NCBI GenBank assembly: GCA_016778895.1
Contig: JADHOR010000001.1
Coordinates: forward strand, 1 to 64,000
Reading direction: 5' to 3'
From: Candidatus Puniceispirillum sp.
GTDB lineage: Bacteria; Pseudomonadota; Alphaproteobacteria; Puniceispirillales; Puniceispirillaceae
Length of the DNA: 64,000 nt
The translations under genes were made by a program, and so were the position numbers. The notes beneath the pieces were generated by a model. The model saw only the letters and a list, made by a program, of their open reading frames with translations. It was not told the origin of the DNA and searched no databases. Below, one piece after another: positions 17,601 through 27,476 of this stretch (the stretch's first letter is position 1; each line of letters opens with the position of its first letter).

Positions 17601-18053
17601 TTAATTCGCCGGATTATTTGATGAGAATACAGCCTTGCCAAGCAGGTCACTAAGGCTAACGGGATCACGGGTATCATAAATAACCCCGCCGGCAGACAGG
17701 GTTTCGGTGGCCGCGCCCGGCAATAATTCAAGATAGTTTCCGCCAAGCAGGGAGGCTGCGGTAATCCGCGCGCTGCTGTCACTGGGGATTTTAATTGCCG
17801 GATCAATCGCCATCGATATTTTGGCAACATAGGTCACCGGATCGAGATGCTGTGCGGTGATTTGGCCGACTTTTATACCCGAAATGCGAACATCATCACC
17901 AATGGAAAGCCCGCCAGTGCTGCCAAATTCAGCAGCGATTTCATAACCGCCACTGCCTTTCATGTCGGCCGCTTCATATGCCAGCGCAACAAATCCAGCC
18001 GCCGCTAGCAAAACGATGGCGCCCATAACGGTTTCCAAAGTATTGCGCTGCAT
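17601..18053 (-). CDS. mlaD: MlaD-type MCE domain protein (outer-membrane lipid asymmetry)
   Basis: 150 residues from the ATG preceded by GAGGAGA nine bases upstream; an in-frame start ten codons earlier lacks such a site. One N-terminal membrane helix (~10-28) is followed by a single MCE domain (GSTGGLSIGDDVRISGIKVGQI, ARITAASLLGGNYLELLPGA). MlaD binds phospholipid at the periplasmic face of the MlaFEDB ABC transporter. Separation of mlaD from mlaE/mlaF is usual in alphaproteobacteria, and none of the partners is in the window. The C-terminal DPVSLSDLLGKAVF is typical of the alphaproteobacterial form. Confidence 0.92.
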   Translation of the reverse strand: MQRNTLETVMGAIVLLAAAGFVALAYEAADMKGSGGYEIAAEFGSTGGLSIGDDVRISGIKVGQITAQHLDPVTYVAKISMAIDPAIKIPSDSSARITAASLLGGNYLELLPGAATETLSAGGVIYDTRDPVSLSDLLGKAVFSSNNPAN

Positions 18054-18131
18054 GGCTGTTGTCTCCTCGCTACTGAATTTCAAATCAATGGGATCGCTAT
18101 GCTGGAGCCTGACCCCAAATAATCAGATGAG

Positions 18132-18488
18132 TTACGCCGGGTTCCACGGCTCATAATCACCTGTTGCCGCCTTGCGCTTTCCGCCCTTTAGCATGTGGCC
18201 TTGCGGGCGATAAGCATGGGTTGTTCCGGTAACATTCGGCTGATGCTCTTGCTGCCAGTCATGTTTGTTATAGCCTCCTTCGGGCGGCGGAGTCGCTTCG
18301 GTGTGATGCAACCAGCCATGCCAGTCAGCCGGCACCTTTGACGCTTCGGCAATGCCATTATACCGGACATAGCGGCGCGGCGGCTTGCCCGGGCGGGCGC
18401 GGCGCTCTTCATAATAGCGATTGCCAAACTGATCAGTTCCAACCTGTTGTGCGGTCAGTTTCAACGTCATCAAAGTTACCAGATCCAT
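18132..18488 (-). CDS. NDUFA12 family subunit of NADH:ubiquinone oxidoreductase
   Basis: 118 residues, homologous to the mitochondrial complex I supernumerary subunit NDUFA12/B17.2. In alphaproteobacteria this is a peripheral complex I subunit encoded away from the nuo operon. Landmarks are VGTDQFGNRYYEERR, PRRYVRYNGIAEASKVPADWHGWLHH and YRPQGHMLKGGKRKAATGDYEPWNP. It heads the set NDUFA12-mlaD-DUF2155, with about 80 bases to mlaD. Its presence supports the alphaproteobacterial assignment. Confidence 0.93.
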   Translation of the reverse strand: MDLVTLMTLKLTAQQVGTDQFGNRYYEERRARPGKPPRRYVRYNGIAEASKVPADWHGWLHHTEATPPPEGGYNKHDWQQEHQPNVTGTTHAYRPQGHMLKGGKRKAATGDYEPWNPA

Positions 18489-18828
18489 TAAACGTCTGCC
18501 TTTTGTACGTTATAAGGTTAGGGTTTTCACCGTTCCCACTATAGGCGCAAGCAACCCAGCGCGTCCAGCCATCAACCGGCTAAAGCCAGAAATTATTTAC
18601 GTCGATGCCGGTGGCTAGTTTGATCATATTTCCTGAATTATTAGAGGCCCATATTCTATCGATCATCACCATCTTTTTTTAACATTTTTTTGTCCTGATT
18701 TCTCTCCGCGGCGCCAGTGTAAAAACAATTTTTCATCAGATACTTACTATCAAGAGTCACACTTAACTTGGAAGAGCTAAGCCGCTAATTTAGTTTCTTT
18801 CATGGCGATTTTTAGCCGCACCGCCTTT

Positions 18829-18858
18829 TTGGCTATTGTCCACAACCAGCTAGATAAT
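18829..18858 (+). promoter_or_regulatory. Candidate nrdJ promoter
   Basis: TTGGCT (18829-18834), an 18-base spacer, and GATAAT (18853-18858; 5/6 to TATAAT), pointing toward nrdJ. The -10 element lies inside the upstream NrdR box, the geometry expected for repression. The wider 500-base gap 18489-18988 shows no gene, and I see no cobalamin-riboswitch B12 box despite the B12-dependent product. Confidence 0.4.
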
Positions 18859-18862
18859 GTAG
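18847..18862 (+). promoter_or_regulatory. NrdR box 1 (upstream)
   Basis: CAGCTAGATAATGTAG compared with the NrdR consensus ACACWATATATWGTGT: 9 of the 11 central positions (CTAGATAATGT against CWATATATWGT) match. NrdR is the ATP/dATP-sensing repressor of ribonucleotide reductase genes. This box alone is weak; the exact tandem spacing to box 2 carries the argument. Confidence 0.5.
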
Positions 18863-18878
18863 TTTAGTTCGCAGGCGC

Positions 18879-18894
18879 ACCCTATATGTTGTGG
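18879..18894 (+). promoter_or_regulatory. NrdR box 2 (downstream)
   Basis: ACCCTATATGTTGTGG matches the NrdR consensus ACACWATATATWGTGT at 13 of 16 positions. It starts 32 bp after box 1, the three-helical-turn spacing usual for tandem NrdR boxes, and lies 95 bases before the nrdJ ATG. Confidence 0.65.
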
Positions 18895-18988
18895 CTTCAC
18901 CCACTAAATTCGACGGTAAAGCCAAGTAATCAAACGAAATTCTCAGCCTAGTCGGTTGACCCAAAACACACGATGAAGGAATAGATAA

Positions 18989-21900
18989 ATGCATTTTGAA
19001 AGACGGTTTACCACATCTGGCCAAGACGCCTATGCGAACATCGAGTTCAGATCAGCGACCAGTGAGATTCGCAACCCAGATGGTACAATCGTGTTTCGGG
19101 CTGAAAATATTACGGTTCCGGCTCAGTTTTCGCAGGTTGCAACAGATATTCTGGCGCAAAAATACTTCCGCAAAGCTGGCGTTCCGGCAGCGTTAAGGCG
19201 GGTTGAGGAAACCTCAATCCCCTCGTGGCTCTGGCGCAGCGAAGCTGATTCGCAGGCGCTGGCCAAACTGCCCGAAGATAAGCGCTATTCAGGTGAGGTG
19301 TCTGCCAAGCAAGTGTTTGATCGACTGGCCGGCACGTGGACATATTGGGGTTGGAAAGGCGGCTATTTTACCAGCGAGGAAGATGCACAAACCTATTTTG
19401 ACGAGATGCGCTATATGCTGGCGACCCAGATGGCCGCGCCGAACTCACCGCAATGGTTTAACACCGGAATGCACTGGGCATATGGTATCGACGGCCCAAG
19501 TCAGGGGCATTTCTATGTTGATTACAAAACCGGCAAGCTGACCCGCTCAACCAGTGCCTATGAGCATCCGCAGCCCCATGCCTGCTTCATCCAGTCAGTC
19601 AGTGATGATCTGGTGAATGAAGGCGGCATCATGGATTTGTGGGTACGCGAAGCGCGCCTGTTCAAATATGGCTCAGGCACCGGGTCTAACTTTAGCCGCC
19701 TGCGCGGTGAAGGTGAGAGCCTTTCCGGCGGCGGCAAATCGTCTGGTCTGATGAGCTTTTTGCGCATTGGTGACCGTGCCGCTGGTGCAATCAAATCGGG
19801 TGGCACAACCCGCCGCGCTGCAAAAATGGTGACCGTTGATGTCGACCATCCGGACATCGAGGCCTATGTCGACTGGAAAGTCGTCGAAGAGCAAAAGGTT
19901 GCAGCCCTTGTTGCTGGCTCAAAGCTGGCGCAAAAACACATGGGTGCGGTGATGGCTGCCTGTCAGATTACCGAGAGTATGACCGATGATGAACGGTTCG
20001 ATCCAAAGGTAAACAAGGCGCTGAAAAAGGCCATTTTGGCTGCCCGCAAATCGATGATTCCGGAAAATTATGTGCAACGTGTTATCCAGTTTGCACAGCA
20101 AGGTTTCACCGATATTGAATTCAAGACTTATGATACAGACTGGGACTCAGAGGCCTATCTGACAGTCGCCGGGCAAAATTCGAACAATTCAGTGCGGGTC
20201 AGCAACGAGTATTTGCAGGCGGTTCTGGATAATGGCGATTGGGAATTGATCAAGCGCCGTGATGGCGGCGTTGCCAAGCGTATCAAGGCAACCGATCTGT
20301 GGGAAAAAATTGCCCATGCGGCATGGGCTTGCGCCGATCCGGGCCTGCAATATGACACCACGATCAACGAATGGCACACCTGCCCTGAAGGCGGCCGGAT
20401 CAACGCATCAAACCCTTGCTCGGAATATATGTTCCTCGATGATACGGCGTGTAATCTGGCGTCATTGAACCTGATGCAGTTCCGTAAAAAAGACAGGAGC
20501 TTTGATATTCCCGCGTTCGAACATGGTGTGCGATTCTGGACATTGACACTGGAAATCTCAGTTCTGATGGCCCAATTCCCATCAAAGGAGATTGCCCAGC
20601 TGTCATATGAGTACCGCACCCTTGGTCTGGGCTTTGCCAATATTGGCGGCTTGCTGATGGCAGAAGGTCATTCCTATGACAGTGCTGAAGGCCGCGCGAT
20701 TTGTGGCTCAATCTCGGCGATCATGACCGGTATTGCCTATGCGACCTCGGCCGAGATTGCCAGCGAGGTTGGCGCGTTCCCGAATTATAAAAAGAACGCC
20801 AAGCATATGCTGCGGGTGATGAATAATCACCGGCTTGCCGCGCATGGCAAAATCAGTGGTTATGAAGGGCTGCAAATCTTGCCAGTACCGCTTGATATTA
20901 AATCCTGCCCTGATCAGAAGCTACCTGCCGCGGCAAAGGCGGCATGGGATCTGGCGGTTGAGCTTGGCAAAAAACATGGCTATCGCAACGCCCAAGCCAC
21001 GGTTATTGCCCCAACCGGCACCATTGGCCTGGTGATGGATTGCGATACTACCGGCATCGAACCGGACTTTGCCATCGTCAAATTCAAAAAACTTGCTGGC
21101 GGTGGTTATTTCAAGATTATCAACCGTGTGGTTCCCGAGGCGTTACAGCGGCTTGGTTATCAGCAAAGCCAGATTGACGACATCATCGCCTATGCGGTTG
21201 GATCAGGCAGCCTCAAAAACTGCCAGTCAGTGTCGATTAATGCGCTGAAGGATAAAGGCTTTGGTGATGCAGAAATTGCTAAAATTGAAGCCGGCCTCAG
21301 CAGTGCTTTTGATGTGAAATTTGTATTCAATCAATTCACATTAGGAGCTGATTTCTGCAAGACCAAACTTGGCATGACCGATGCGCAGCTTAATGATTTC
21401 AGCTTTAATCTGCTAGAGCATATGGGCTTTAGCAAAGACGAGGTTGAAGCCGCTAATATCCATGTTTGTGGGGCGATGACCCTTGAAGGGGCACCGCACC
21501 TAAAAGATCAGCATCTGCCGATCTTTGATTGTGCAAATGTCTGCGGCCGGATTGGCAAGCGCTTCCTTTCCGTCGAAAGCCATATCACCATGATGGCTGC
21601 GGCACAGCCATTTATTTCCGGCGCCATTTCAAAAACCATTAATATGCCAAACTTGGCAACGGTTGAGGAATGTGGTGAGGCCTACATGCAATCATGGCGG
21701 CTTGGCCTGAAGGCCAATGCACTCTATCGCGATGGCTCAAAACTCAGCCAGCCTTTGTCATCGGGTTTGGTTGACGACATGGACGATGAAGAAGAAGATG
21801 CTGTCGATGCGCCAATCGTCGCAGTAGCGCCGCAAATCATCGAAAAAGTCGTCGAAAGGGTGATCCGCGCCGAACGCGAACGCCTGCCGCATCGCCGTAA

Positions 21901-22648
21901 AGGCTATACGCAAAAGGCCACTGTTGGCGGACACAAGGTGTATCTGCGCACCGGCGAATATGAAGATGGCCGTATTGGCGAAGTGTTCATTGATATGCAT
22001 AAAGAGGGTGCTGCCTTCCGCTCGCTGATGAACAATTTTGCCATCGCGGTTTCGATTGGTCTGCAATATGGGGTGCCGCTGGAGGAGTTTGTCGAGGCCT
22101 ATACCTTTACCCGGTTTGAGCCACAAGGCATCGTCACCGGCAATGATGCAATCAAGATGTCGACTTCGATCCTTGATTATACATTCCGCGAGCTGGCCAT
22201 TTCCTATCTTGACCGCAGTGACCTTGGTCATGTGAATGTCGATGATTTGGACGTTACCACAACCGGCACTGGCGACAATCAGTCAGAATTGATGAATCGC
22301 GTTGCCAGCCACGGCTTTATTCGGCGGCAAGGGCTGGTCGTCTACTCGAATGACCGGGGTGCAGCGGTTGCAGCCGCGTCCGAAGATCAGGCCAAAACCA
22401 TGCGGGTAAAACAGCCGGCTCCGGCAACAGCAGCAACCGAAATCGGACTTGCAAGCGACACCGCAAGCGAGGTTGCCAGCGGTGCCAATGTGATGAATGG
22501 CAATCAGAAAGCAGCAGATCTGGTACAGCAGGCCCGGATGCAGGGCTATGAGGGGGAGGCATGTCCCGAGTGTCAGAACTTTACCCTTGTGCGCAACGGA
22601 ACCTGTTTGAAATGCAATACCTGTGGCGGAACCACAGGCTGCAGTTAA
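18989..22648 (+). CDS. nrdJ: Vitamin B12-dependent (class II) ribonucleoside-diphosphate reductase
   Basis: 1219 residues, the size of the large adenosylcobalamin-dependent NrdJ form. It reduces ribonucleotides to deoxyribonucleotides with a cobalamin-generated thiyl radical, with or without oxygen. The active-site block [22 protein letters not shown] holds Cys477, and [22 protein letters not shown] is the family block further on. The C-terminal redox tail has [23 protein letters not shown]. The later region [28 protein letters not shown] is a domain found in this subclass. GAAGGA precedes the ATG by eight bases. Transcription is probably NrdR-controlled, and a strong terminator follows. No class I reductase genes are seen in the window. 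Confidence 0.97.
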   Translation: MHFERRFTTSGQDAYANIEFRSATSEIRNPDGTIVFRAENITVPAQFSQVATDILAQKYFRKAGVPAALRRVEETSIPSWLWRSEADSQALAKLPEDKRYSGEVSAKQVFDRLAGTWTYWGWKGGYFTSEEDAQTYFDEMRYMLATQMAAPNSPQWFNTGMHWAYGIDGPSQGHFYVDYKTGKLTRSTSAYEHPQPHACFIQSVSDDLVNEGGIMDLWVREARLFKYGSGTGSNFSRLRGEGESLSGGGKSSGLMSFLRIGDRAAGAIKSGGTTRRAAKMVTVDVDHPDIEAYVDWKVVEEQKVAALVAGSKLAQKHMGAVMAACQITESMTDDERFDPKVNKALKKAILAARKSMIPENYVQRVIQFAQQGFTDIEFKTYDTDWDSEAYLTVAGQNSNNSVRVSNEYLQAVLDNGDWELIKRRDGGVAKRIKATDLWEKIAHAAWACADPGLQYDTTINEWHTCPEGGRINASNPCSEYMFLDDTACNLASLNLMQFRKKDRSFDIPAFEHGVRFWTLTLEISVLMAQFPSKEIAQLSYEYRTLGLGFANIGGLLMAEGHSYDSAEGRAICGSISAIMTGIAYATSAEIASEVGAFPNYKKNAKHMLRVMNNHRLAAHGKISGYEGLQILPVPLDIKSCPDQKLPAAAKAAWDLAVELGKKHGYRNAQATVIAPTGTIGLVMDCDTTGIEPDFAIVKFKKLAGGGYFKIINRVVPEALQRLGYQQSQIDDIIAYAVGSGSLKNCQSVSINALKDKGFGDAEIAKIEAGLSSAFDVKFVFNQFTLGADFCKTKLGMTDAQLNDFSFNLLEHMGFSKDEVEAANIHVCGAMTLEGAPHLKDQHLPIFDCANVCGRIGKRFLSVESHITMMAAAQPFISGAISKTINMPNLATVEECGEAYMQSWRLGLKANALYRDGSKLSQPLSSGLVDDMDDEEEDAVDAPIVAVAPQIIEKVVERVIRAERERLPHRRKGYTQKATVGGHKVYLRTGEYEDGRIGEVFIDMHKEGAAFRSLMNNFAIAVSIGLQYGVPLEEFVEAYTFTRFEPQGIVTGNDAIKMSTSILDYTFRELAISYLDRSDLGHVNVDDLDVTTTGTGDNQSELMNRVASHGFIRRQGLVVYSNDRGAAVAAASEDQAKTMRVKQPAPATAATEIGLASDTASEVASGANVMNGNQKAADLVQQARMQGYEGEACPECQNFTLVRNGTCLKCNTCGGTTGCS

Positions 22649-22677
22649 GCTCTCCCTGCAGTGCAACCTGCAGACCT

Positions 22678-22705
22678 GGCCCCACGTTTTCCGTGGGGCC
22701 TTTTT
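22678..22705 (+). terminator. Rho-independent terminator of nrdJ
   Basis: Perfect 9-bp stem GGCCCCACG / CGTGGGGCC with a five-base loop, followed directly by TTTTT. It lies 30 bases after the nrdJ stop. Confidence 0.9.
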
Positions 22706-22866
22706 CTTGCGAAAACCAACCAAGGCAAAAACGATCATGCTCGCACTGATCCAGCTTGCCATACCGCATTGATTATGCCAGCTTCGCAATCAGGATATAA
22801 ACGCCAGTTGACCGCCGAATTAGCAGTATGGTCAGCCGGCACGACCATCATGTGAGAGGAAGTATT

Positions 22867-23334
22867 ATGACAAGTACGGTAGAACAGCGGTTAAAGGAAA
22901 TCGACGTCAGCATTCCCAACGCGCCAACACCTGCGGCCAATTACTTGCCCTTTACCCGTACCGGCAATCTGGTTTTTGTTTCAGGACAGGTGCCTTTTGT
23001 GGATGGCAAGCTAAACGTTACCGGAACCGTTGGTGCCAGTGCCAGCATCGAGGATGCGCAAGGTCAGGCCAAAATCTGTGCAATCAATTTGCTGGCACAA
23101 TTGAAGGTGGCCTGTGATGGCGACCTTGACCGGGTTGTGCAGGTGGTCAAGCTGGGCGCATTTGTCGCCTCGGCAGATGATTTCCACAGCCAGCCTGTTG
23201 TGGTGAATGCGGCCTCGGATTTGATGGTTGCCGCCTTTGGCGATGCCGGCCGTCACGCAAGGTTTGCGGTTGGCAGTAATGCTTTGCCGTTGAACTGTCT
23301 GGTCGAAATTGATGGTATTTTTGAAATTGCTTAA
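22867..23334 (+). CDS. RidA/YjgF family protein
   Basis: 155 residues from the ATG with AGAGGAAG upstream; an earlier in-frame start adds 13 residues without a ribosome-binding site. RidA proteins hydrolyse reactive enamine/imine intermediates of PLP enzymes. Visible family features are PAANYLPFTRTGNLVFVSGQVPF, EDAQGQAKICAINLLAQL and the C-terminal strand CLVEIDGIFEIA. The arginine that binds the substrate carboxylate in archetypal RidA is not at its usual place (the segment reads SNALPLNCLVEID), so this longer YjgF subgroup may not have RidA deaminase activity. It is separated from nrdJ by a terminator. Confidence 0.87.
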   Translation: MTSTVEQRLKEIDVSIPNAPTPAANYLPFTRTGNLVFVSGQVPFVDGKLNVTGTVGASASIEDAQGQAKICAINLLAQLKVACDGDLDRVVQVVKLGAFVASADDFHSQPVVVNAASDLMVAAFGDAGRHARFAVGSNALPLNCLVEIDGIFEIA

Positions 23335-23366
23335 GAGCATTTCTTGACCCGACATTTTTTGCAACC

Positions 23367-23390
23367 AGCCACGCCCGACGGGGTGGCTTT
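23367..23390 (+). terminator. Possible terminator after the RidA-family gene
   Basis: AGCCAC-G-CCC / GGG-GTGGCT stem with one bulged G, a three-base loop (GAC) and a short T run (TTT). It lies 33 bases after the stop. The weak U tract lowers confidence. Confidence 0.45.
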
Positions 23391-23416
23391 GCCATTAGAT
23401 ATGTTGTTAAAGCCAT

Positions 23417-24562
23417 ATGGATGGTAGCGCGTTAAATCTTCACATAAGCGCCGCTATGGCGGCTATTGACGTCGACGAATGGGACGCCCTTACCGACGGC
23501 GGCAACCCGTTTGTGAGTCATGCGTTCTTGCTGGCACTAGAGGATGGCGGCGCCGTTGGCGGGGATAGTGGATGGGATCCGATGCATCTATTGCTGCGCA
23601 ATGATGACGGTCAGTTGCTCGGCGCCGTGCCCACTTATCTAAAGCATCATTCATATGGCGAATATATTTTTGATCATGGCTGGGCCAATGCGTTTGAACG
23701 CGCCGGCGGTGCCTATTACCCCAAATTGCTGGTTGCAATACCCTTTACACCGGCAACCGGCCCACGTCTGCTTGTGAAAGATAATCGCGATGATCTGAAA
23801 ATTGCGCTCGCCAGAGGTTTGGAGAGCCTACTGGAAAAATACCAGTTATCCTCTGCGCATGTAAATTTTCTGCCCAGTGGTGACGCCGATATTCTTAGTG
23901 CCGCCGGCTGGTTGCAACGCAGCAGCATTCAGTTTCACTGGCATAATCGGGGCTATGCTGATTTTGATGATTTTCTGGCCAGCCTATCCTCACGCAAGCG
24001 CAAGAATATTCGAAAAGAACGCGCCGCTATTGCCGCGGCCGGGGTGACCATGCGGCCGTTGACGGGGTCTGCAATCAACCAAGATCATATCGATTATTTT
24101 TACCGGTTTTACCTGTCAACGATCGACCGGAAATGGGGTGGGGCATATTTGACGCATGCGGTCTTTAGTCAGCTTCGCCGCACCATGGCAGACCGTATGC
24201 TTTTGGTTATGGCCGAATATAACGGACAGATTATTGGCGGTGCGTTGAATTTCATCGGGCATGATGCGCTTTATGGCCGTAATTGGGGGGCGGACATCGA
24301 CATCCCCAATCTGCATTTCGAGGCCTGCTATTATCAGGCAATCGAGTTTGCTATCGCCACTGGCCTGTCGCGGGTTGAGGCCGGTGCCCAGGGTATTCAC
24401 AAGGTACAGCGCGGCTATTTGCCAGTCACAACCCATTCAGTGCATCATATCGCGCATGATGGTTTTCGTGAGGCAGTATCCCGTTTCCTTGCATCCGAAA
24501 CGCGCGGCGTCGAAGCCGAAAAAAACCATATAGCGATGACAAGCCCGTTTAAAGCCAGCTAG
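23417..24562 (+). CDS. COG3146/DUF482 GNAT-fold acyltransferase-like protein
   Basis: 381 residues. It matches the COG3146 family of predicted acyltransferases with tandem GNAT folds related to FemAB peptidyltransferases. Recognisable segments are GNPFVSHAFLLALEDGGAVG, WDPMHLLLRNDDGQLLGAVP, SYGEYIFDHGWANAFERAGG, RKRKNIRKERAAI, and ARVEAGAQGIHKVQRGYLP-like text near residue 330. Substrate and pathway are unknown; roles in peptidoglycan or N-acyl transfer have been proposed for the family. It converges on clpA with only 16 bases between the stops. Confidence 0.85.
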   Translation: MDGSALNLHISAAMAAIDVDEWDALTDGGNPFVSHAFLLALEDGGAVGGDSGWDPMHLLLRNDDGQLLGAVPTYLKHHSYGEYIFDHGWANAFERAGGAYYPKLLVAIPFTPATGPRLLVKDNRDDLKIALARGLESLLEKYQLSSAHVNFLPSGDADILSAAGWLQRSSIQFHWHNRGYADFDDFLASLSSRKRKNIRKERAAIAAAGVTMRPLTGSAINQDHIDYFYRFYLSTIDRKWGGAYLTHAVFSQLRRTMADRMLLVMAEYNGQIIGGALNFIGHDALYGRNWGADIDIPNLHFEACYYQAIEFAIATGLSRVEAGAQGIHKVQRGYLPVTTHSVHHIAHDGFREAVSRFLASETRGVEAEKNHIAMTSPFKAS

Positions 24563-24578
24563 TCTGCACCTAAAGACC

Positions 24579-26876
24579 TTAATTTTCCTGCGGCGCCGGC
24601 AATGCGGGACGTTTGCTTCCACCGGTAATCGCCTTTTGTGGCGGTGCCTTTACCGATACCAACAGGCCATCATCGACAACATCAACAAAGACCAATCCGC
24701 CGCCAACTAGCCCGCCAAACAGCATTTCATCTGCCAGCGGCTTTTTAATATGTTCTTGCACGACACGCGCCAATGGCCGCGCGCCATATTTTGAGTCGTA
24801 ACCGCGCTCGGCAAGCCAGTCCAATGCCGCATCGCTCAATTCAATCTCGACATCACGATCAGCAAGCTGTGCATCCAGCTGCATAATAAATTTATTAACC
24901 ACCAAACGGATCACGTCCTTGCCAAGCGGCGCGAACGGAATAATCGCATCCAGCCGGTTGCGGAATTCCGGCGTAAACATCTTTTCAATGGCTTCGATAT
25001 CGGCCCCCTCATTATGCTCGCGATTGAATCCAATGGCGGATTTTGACAATTCCTGAGCCCCGGCATTTGTCGTCATAATCAGGATTACATTTCTGAAATC
25101 AACAACCTTGCCGTTATTGTCAGTTAATTTGCCATGATCCATAACCTGCAACAAAATATTAAAAAGGTCAGGATGTGCCTTTTCAATCTCGTCAAGCAAC
25201 AACACCGCATGTGGTGTCTGATCAACCGCATCGGTCAACAGCCCGCCCTGATCAAAGCCGACATAGCCCGGAGGGGCACCAATCAGGCGCGATACAGTAT
25301 GACGCTCCATATATTCCGACATATCAAAGCGCATGAGCTTGATCCCAAGCGCCTCGGCCAGTTGGCGTGCAACTTCGGTTTTACCAACCCCTGTTGGCCC
25401 GGAAAACAGGTAATTGCCGACCGGCTTTTCCGCGTCGCGCAAGCCAGCCCGCGAGAGTTTTATCGCAGATGCCAGCGCGATAATCGCTTGATCCTGACCA
25501 AACACCATGCGCTTTAAATCACCCTCAAGCGAGGCCAGCACCGCCTTATCATCACGGCTAACATGTTTTGAGGGGATCCGCGCCATCGTTGCCACAGTCG
25601 CCTCAATTTCCTTTTGTCCGATGGTTTGCCGGCGCCGTGACGGCGGCACCAGATTCTGCGCGGCGGCCGCTTCGTCAATCACATCAATGGCCTTGTCCGG
25701 CAATTTCCGGTCGTTGATATAGCGCGCCGACAAATCAACTGCAGTTTTTAATGCGGCACCGGTGAAGCGTACCTTATGGTGATCTTCATAGCGACTTTTC
25801 AATCCGTTCAAAATCTTGATCGTATCGGCTATCGTTGGCTCGGCAACATCGATTTTCTGAAACCGGCGCACCAGTGCACGATCCTTTTCGAAATGGCCAC
25901 GATATTCCTTATAGGTTGTTGATCCGATACAGCGAAGCGTGCCTTCCTGCAACGCGGGTTTCAACAGGTTCGACGCATCCATGGCTCCACCAGATGTCGC
26001 ACCCGCACCAATCACCGTGTGAATCTCGTCAATAAACAGAATCGCATTTTCATCATTTGCCACGGCTTTCATCACTGCCTTTAGCCGTTCTTCGAAATCA
26101 CCACGATAGCGTGTTCCGGCAAGAAGCTGGCCCATATCCAGGGCATAGATCACTGCCGTGGACAGCACCTCGGGGATATTGCCCTCATAAATACGCAGAG
26201 CCAGCCCTTCAGCGATCGCGGTTTTCCCAACCCCAGGGTCGCCAACATAAAGCGGATTATTTTTGGTGCGCCGGCATAAAACCTGAATTGTGCGATCTAA
26301 TTCACGGTCACGGCCGATCAGCGGATCAATTCTACCTGCCGCCGCCTTACTGATCAAATTCACCGCAAACTGGCTCAGCGGATCTTTTTCATCATCGCCA
26401 CCTGTTTCAGCATTCTGCTCGTCGCCAGTGCTTTTTGCCACGCTGCTTTCGGCACCGTGACTAAGGTAGGACACCGCGTCAAGGCGGGTCATATTCAGTG
26501 ATTTAAGGAACCAGACAGCGTGGCTTTCACGTTCGGAAAAGATCGACACAAGCACATTCGCACCGGTGGCAACTTCGCGCCCCGATGATTGCGTATGGAT
26601 AATCGCCCGTTGGATAACCCGCTGAAAACTTGCAGTTGGCTGGACATCGACATTGCCATTCGGATCGATGATTGACGCCAGTTCGACCTTGATAAATTCA
26701 CTCAGCTTTGCAACCAACTTCTCGATGTCTACATTGCAGGCGTGCAAGACTTCCACTGCGTCACTATCTTCCGTTAGCGCCAACAAAAGATGTTCCAGAG
26801 TGGCGAATTCATGCGAACGCGTTGCCGCATTTGACATGGCGCGGCGCAATGTTTCTTCGAGTTCGCGTGACAGCAT
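24579..26876 (-). CDS. clpA: ATP-dependent Clp protease ATP-binding subunit ClpA
   Basis: 765 residues. ClpA unfolds substrates and feeds them to ClpP. It has the N-terminal double Clp repeat (LSRELEETLRRAMSNAATRS), a first AAA module with Walker A GDPGVGKTAIAEG and Walker B ILFIDEIHT, a second with GPTGVGKTEVARQ and VLLLDEIEKAHPD, and the ClpP-docking loop A-I-G-F. An acidic linker after the N-domain (~145-165) is normal. It lies five bases after clpS. clpP is not in the window. Confidence 0.97.
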   Translation of the reverse strand: MLSRELEETLRRAMSNAATRSHEFATLEHLLLALTEDSDAVEVLHACNVDIEKLVAKLSEFIKVELASIIDPNGNVDVQPTASFQRVIQRAIIHTQSSGREVATGANVLVSIFSERESHAVWFLKSLNMTRLDAVSYLSHGAESSVAKSTGDEQNAETGGDDEKDPLSQFAVNLISKAAAGRIDPLIGRDRELDRTIQVLCRRTKNNPLYVGDPGVGKTAIAEGLALRIYEGNIPEVLSTAVIYALDMGQLLAGTRYRGDFEERLKAVMKAVANDENAILFIDEIHTVIGAGATSGGAMDASNLLKPALQEGTLRCIGSTTYKEYRGHFEKDRALVRRFQKIDVAEPTIADTIKILNGLKSRYEDHHKVRFTGAALKTAVDLSARYINDRKLPDKAIDVIDEAAAAQNLVPPSRRRQTIGQKEIEATVATMARIPSKHVSRDDKAVLASLEGDLKRMVFGQDQAIIALASAIKLSRAGLRDAEKPVGNYLFSGPTGVGKTEVARQLAEALGIKLMRFDMSEYMERHTVSRLIGAPPGYVGFDQGGLLTDAVDQTPHAVLLLDEIEKAHPDLFNILLQVMDHGKLTDNNGKVVDFRNVILIMTTNAGAQELSKSAIGFNREHNEGADIEAIEKMFTPEFRNRLDAIIPFAPLGKDVIRLVVNKFIMQLDAQLADRDVEIELSDAALDWLAERGYDSKYGARPLARVVQEHIKKPLADEMLFGGLVGGGLVFVDVVDDGLLVSVKAPPQKAITGGSKRPALPAPQEN

Positions 26877-26881
26877 CGTGG

Positions 26882-27199
26882 CTATTCCTTTTCCAGTTGC
26901 AATTGCAGCGGATGATCATTCTTCCGCGCATAATCAATGGTTTTTTGCGCCTTGCTCTCGGCAATTTCAAAACTATAGACACCGCAAACCCCGACCCCGC
27001 GCTGATGGACATTCAGCATGATCTGGGTTGCCTCGCCTGATGAACGGCCAAAAAACTTTTGTAAGACATGCACAACGAATTCCATCGGCGTGTAATCATC
27101 ATTTAGCATAATGACCTTATACATTGATGGCTTTTTCGTCTTGGTTCGGCTGTCGAGGACTAGCTGGCCATTACCATTTTTATCGTCATCATTCTCCAT
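26882..27199 (-). CDS. clpS: ClpS adaptor for N-end rule proteolysis
   Basis: 105 residues. ClpS binds N-terminal Leu/Phe/Tyr/Trp residues and delivers the proteins to ClpA. Family landmarks are the disordered acidic N-terminus, [25 protein letters not shown] with the ND-D-x-TPM-E pocket, and [23 protein letters not shown]. It overlaps nothing and is followed by clpA after five bases. Together with aat at 16.4 kb the window encodes both the tagging and reading steps of the Leu/N-degron pathway. Confidence 0.96.
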   Translation of the reverse strand: MENDDDKNGNGQLVLDSRTKTKKPSMYKVIMLNDDYTPMEFVVHVLQKFFGRSSGEATQIMLNVHQRGVGVCGVYSFEIAESKAQKTIDYARKNDHPLQLQLEKE

Positions 27200-27346
27200 G
27201 GACTATCAACCAACCCTTCGATCAGATGGATCATATATATTCATAACACCATAGCATATAATGAGGAACTCTGCCCCTTCTTTTGATATTGGTATTACGG
27301 CCAAGTGGTAAAAGAGGTTAGGGCGGAAAAATATCATCGGATTTTG

Positions 27347-27367
27347 CGATATTACGCCGCAATATCG
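27347..27367. promoter_or_regulatory. Inverted repeat CGATATT-N7-AATATCG between clpS and the carboxypeptidase gene
   Basis: Perfect 7-bp arms separated by seven bases, in the 262-base divergent gap. The arm length and one-helical-turn spacing suit a dimeric regulator, but no regulator is known to bind this sequence. Confidence 0.35.
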
Positions 27368-27476
27368 GTTAATCGTCCAAAATTGGGCAAGATTCTTGAA
27401 TAGATTCATAATTGCGTTATGCTTCGCCCAGCAACGTTATGAGTATTATGTTTAATTTGTTATGGGGCAGGCGTTA

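Noticed and set aside
18489-18988. Cobalamin riboswitch before the B12-dependent nrdJ
   Set aside because: I looked for the B12-box core (GCCACTG-like) and its usual flanking helices and did not see them. NrdR boxes explain regulation better, though a covariance search would be decisive.
22561-22749. Small open frame overlapping the end of nrdJ and its terminator
   Set aside because: It is a shifted-frame echo of the nrdJ Cys-rich tail and runs through the terminator stem.
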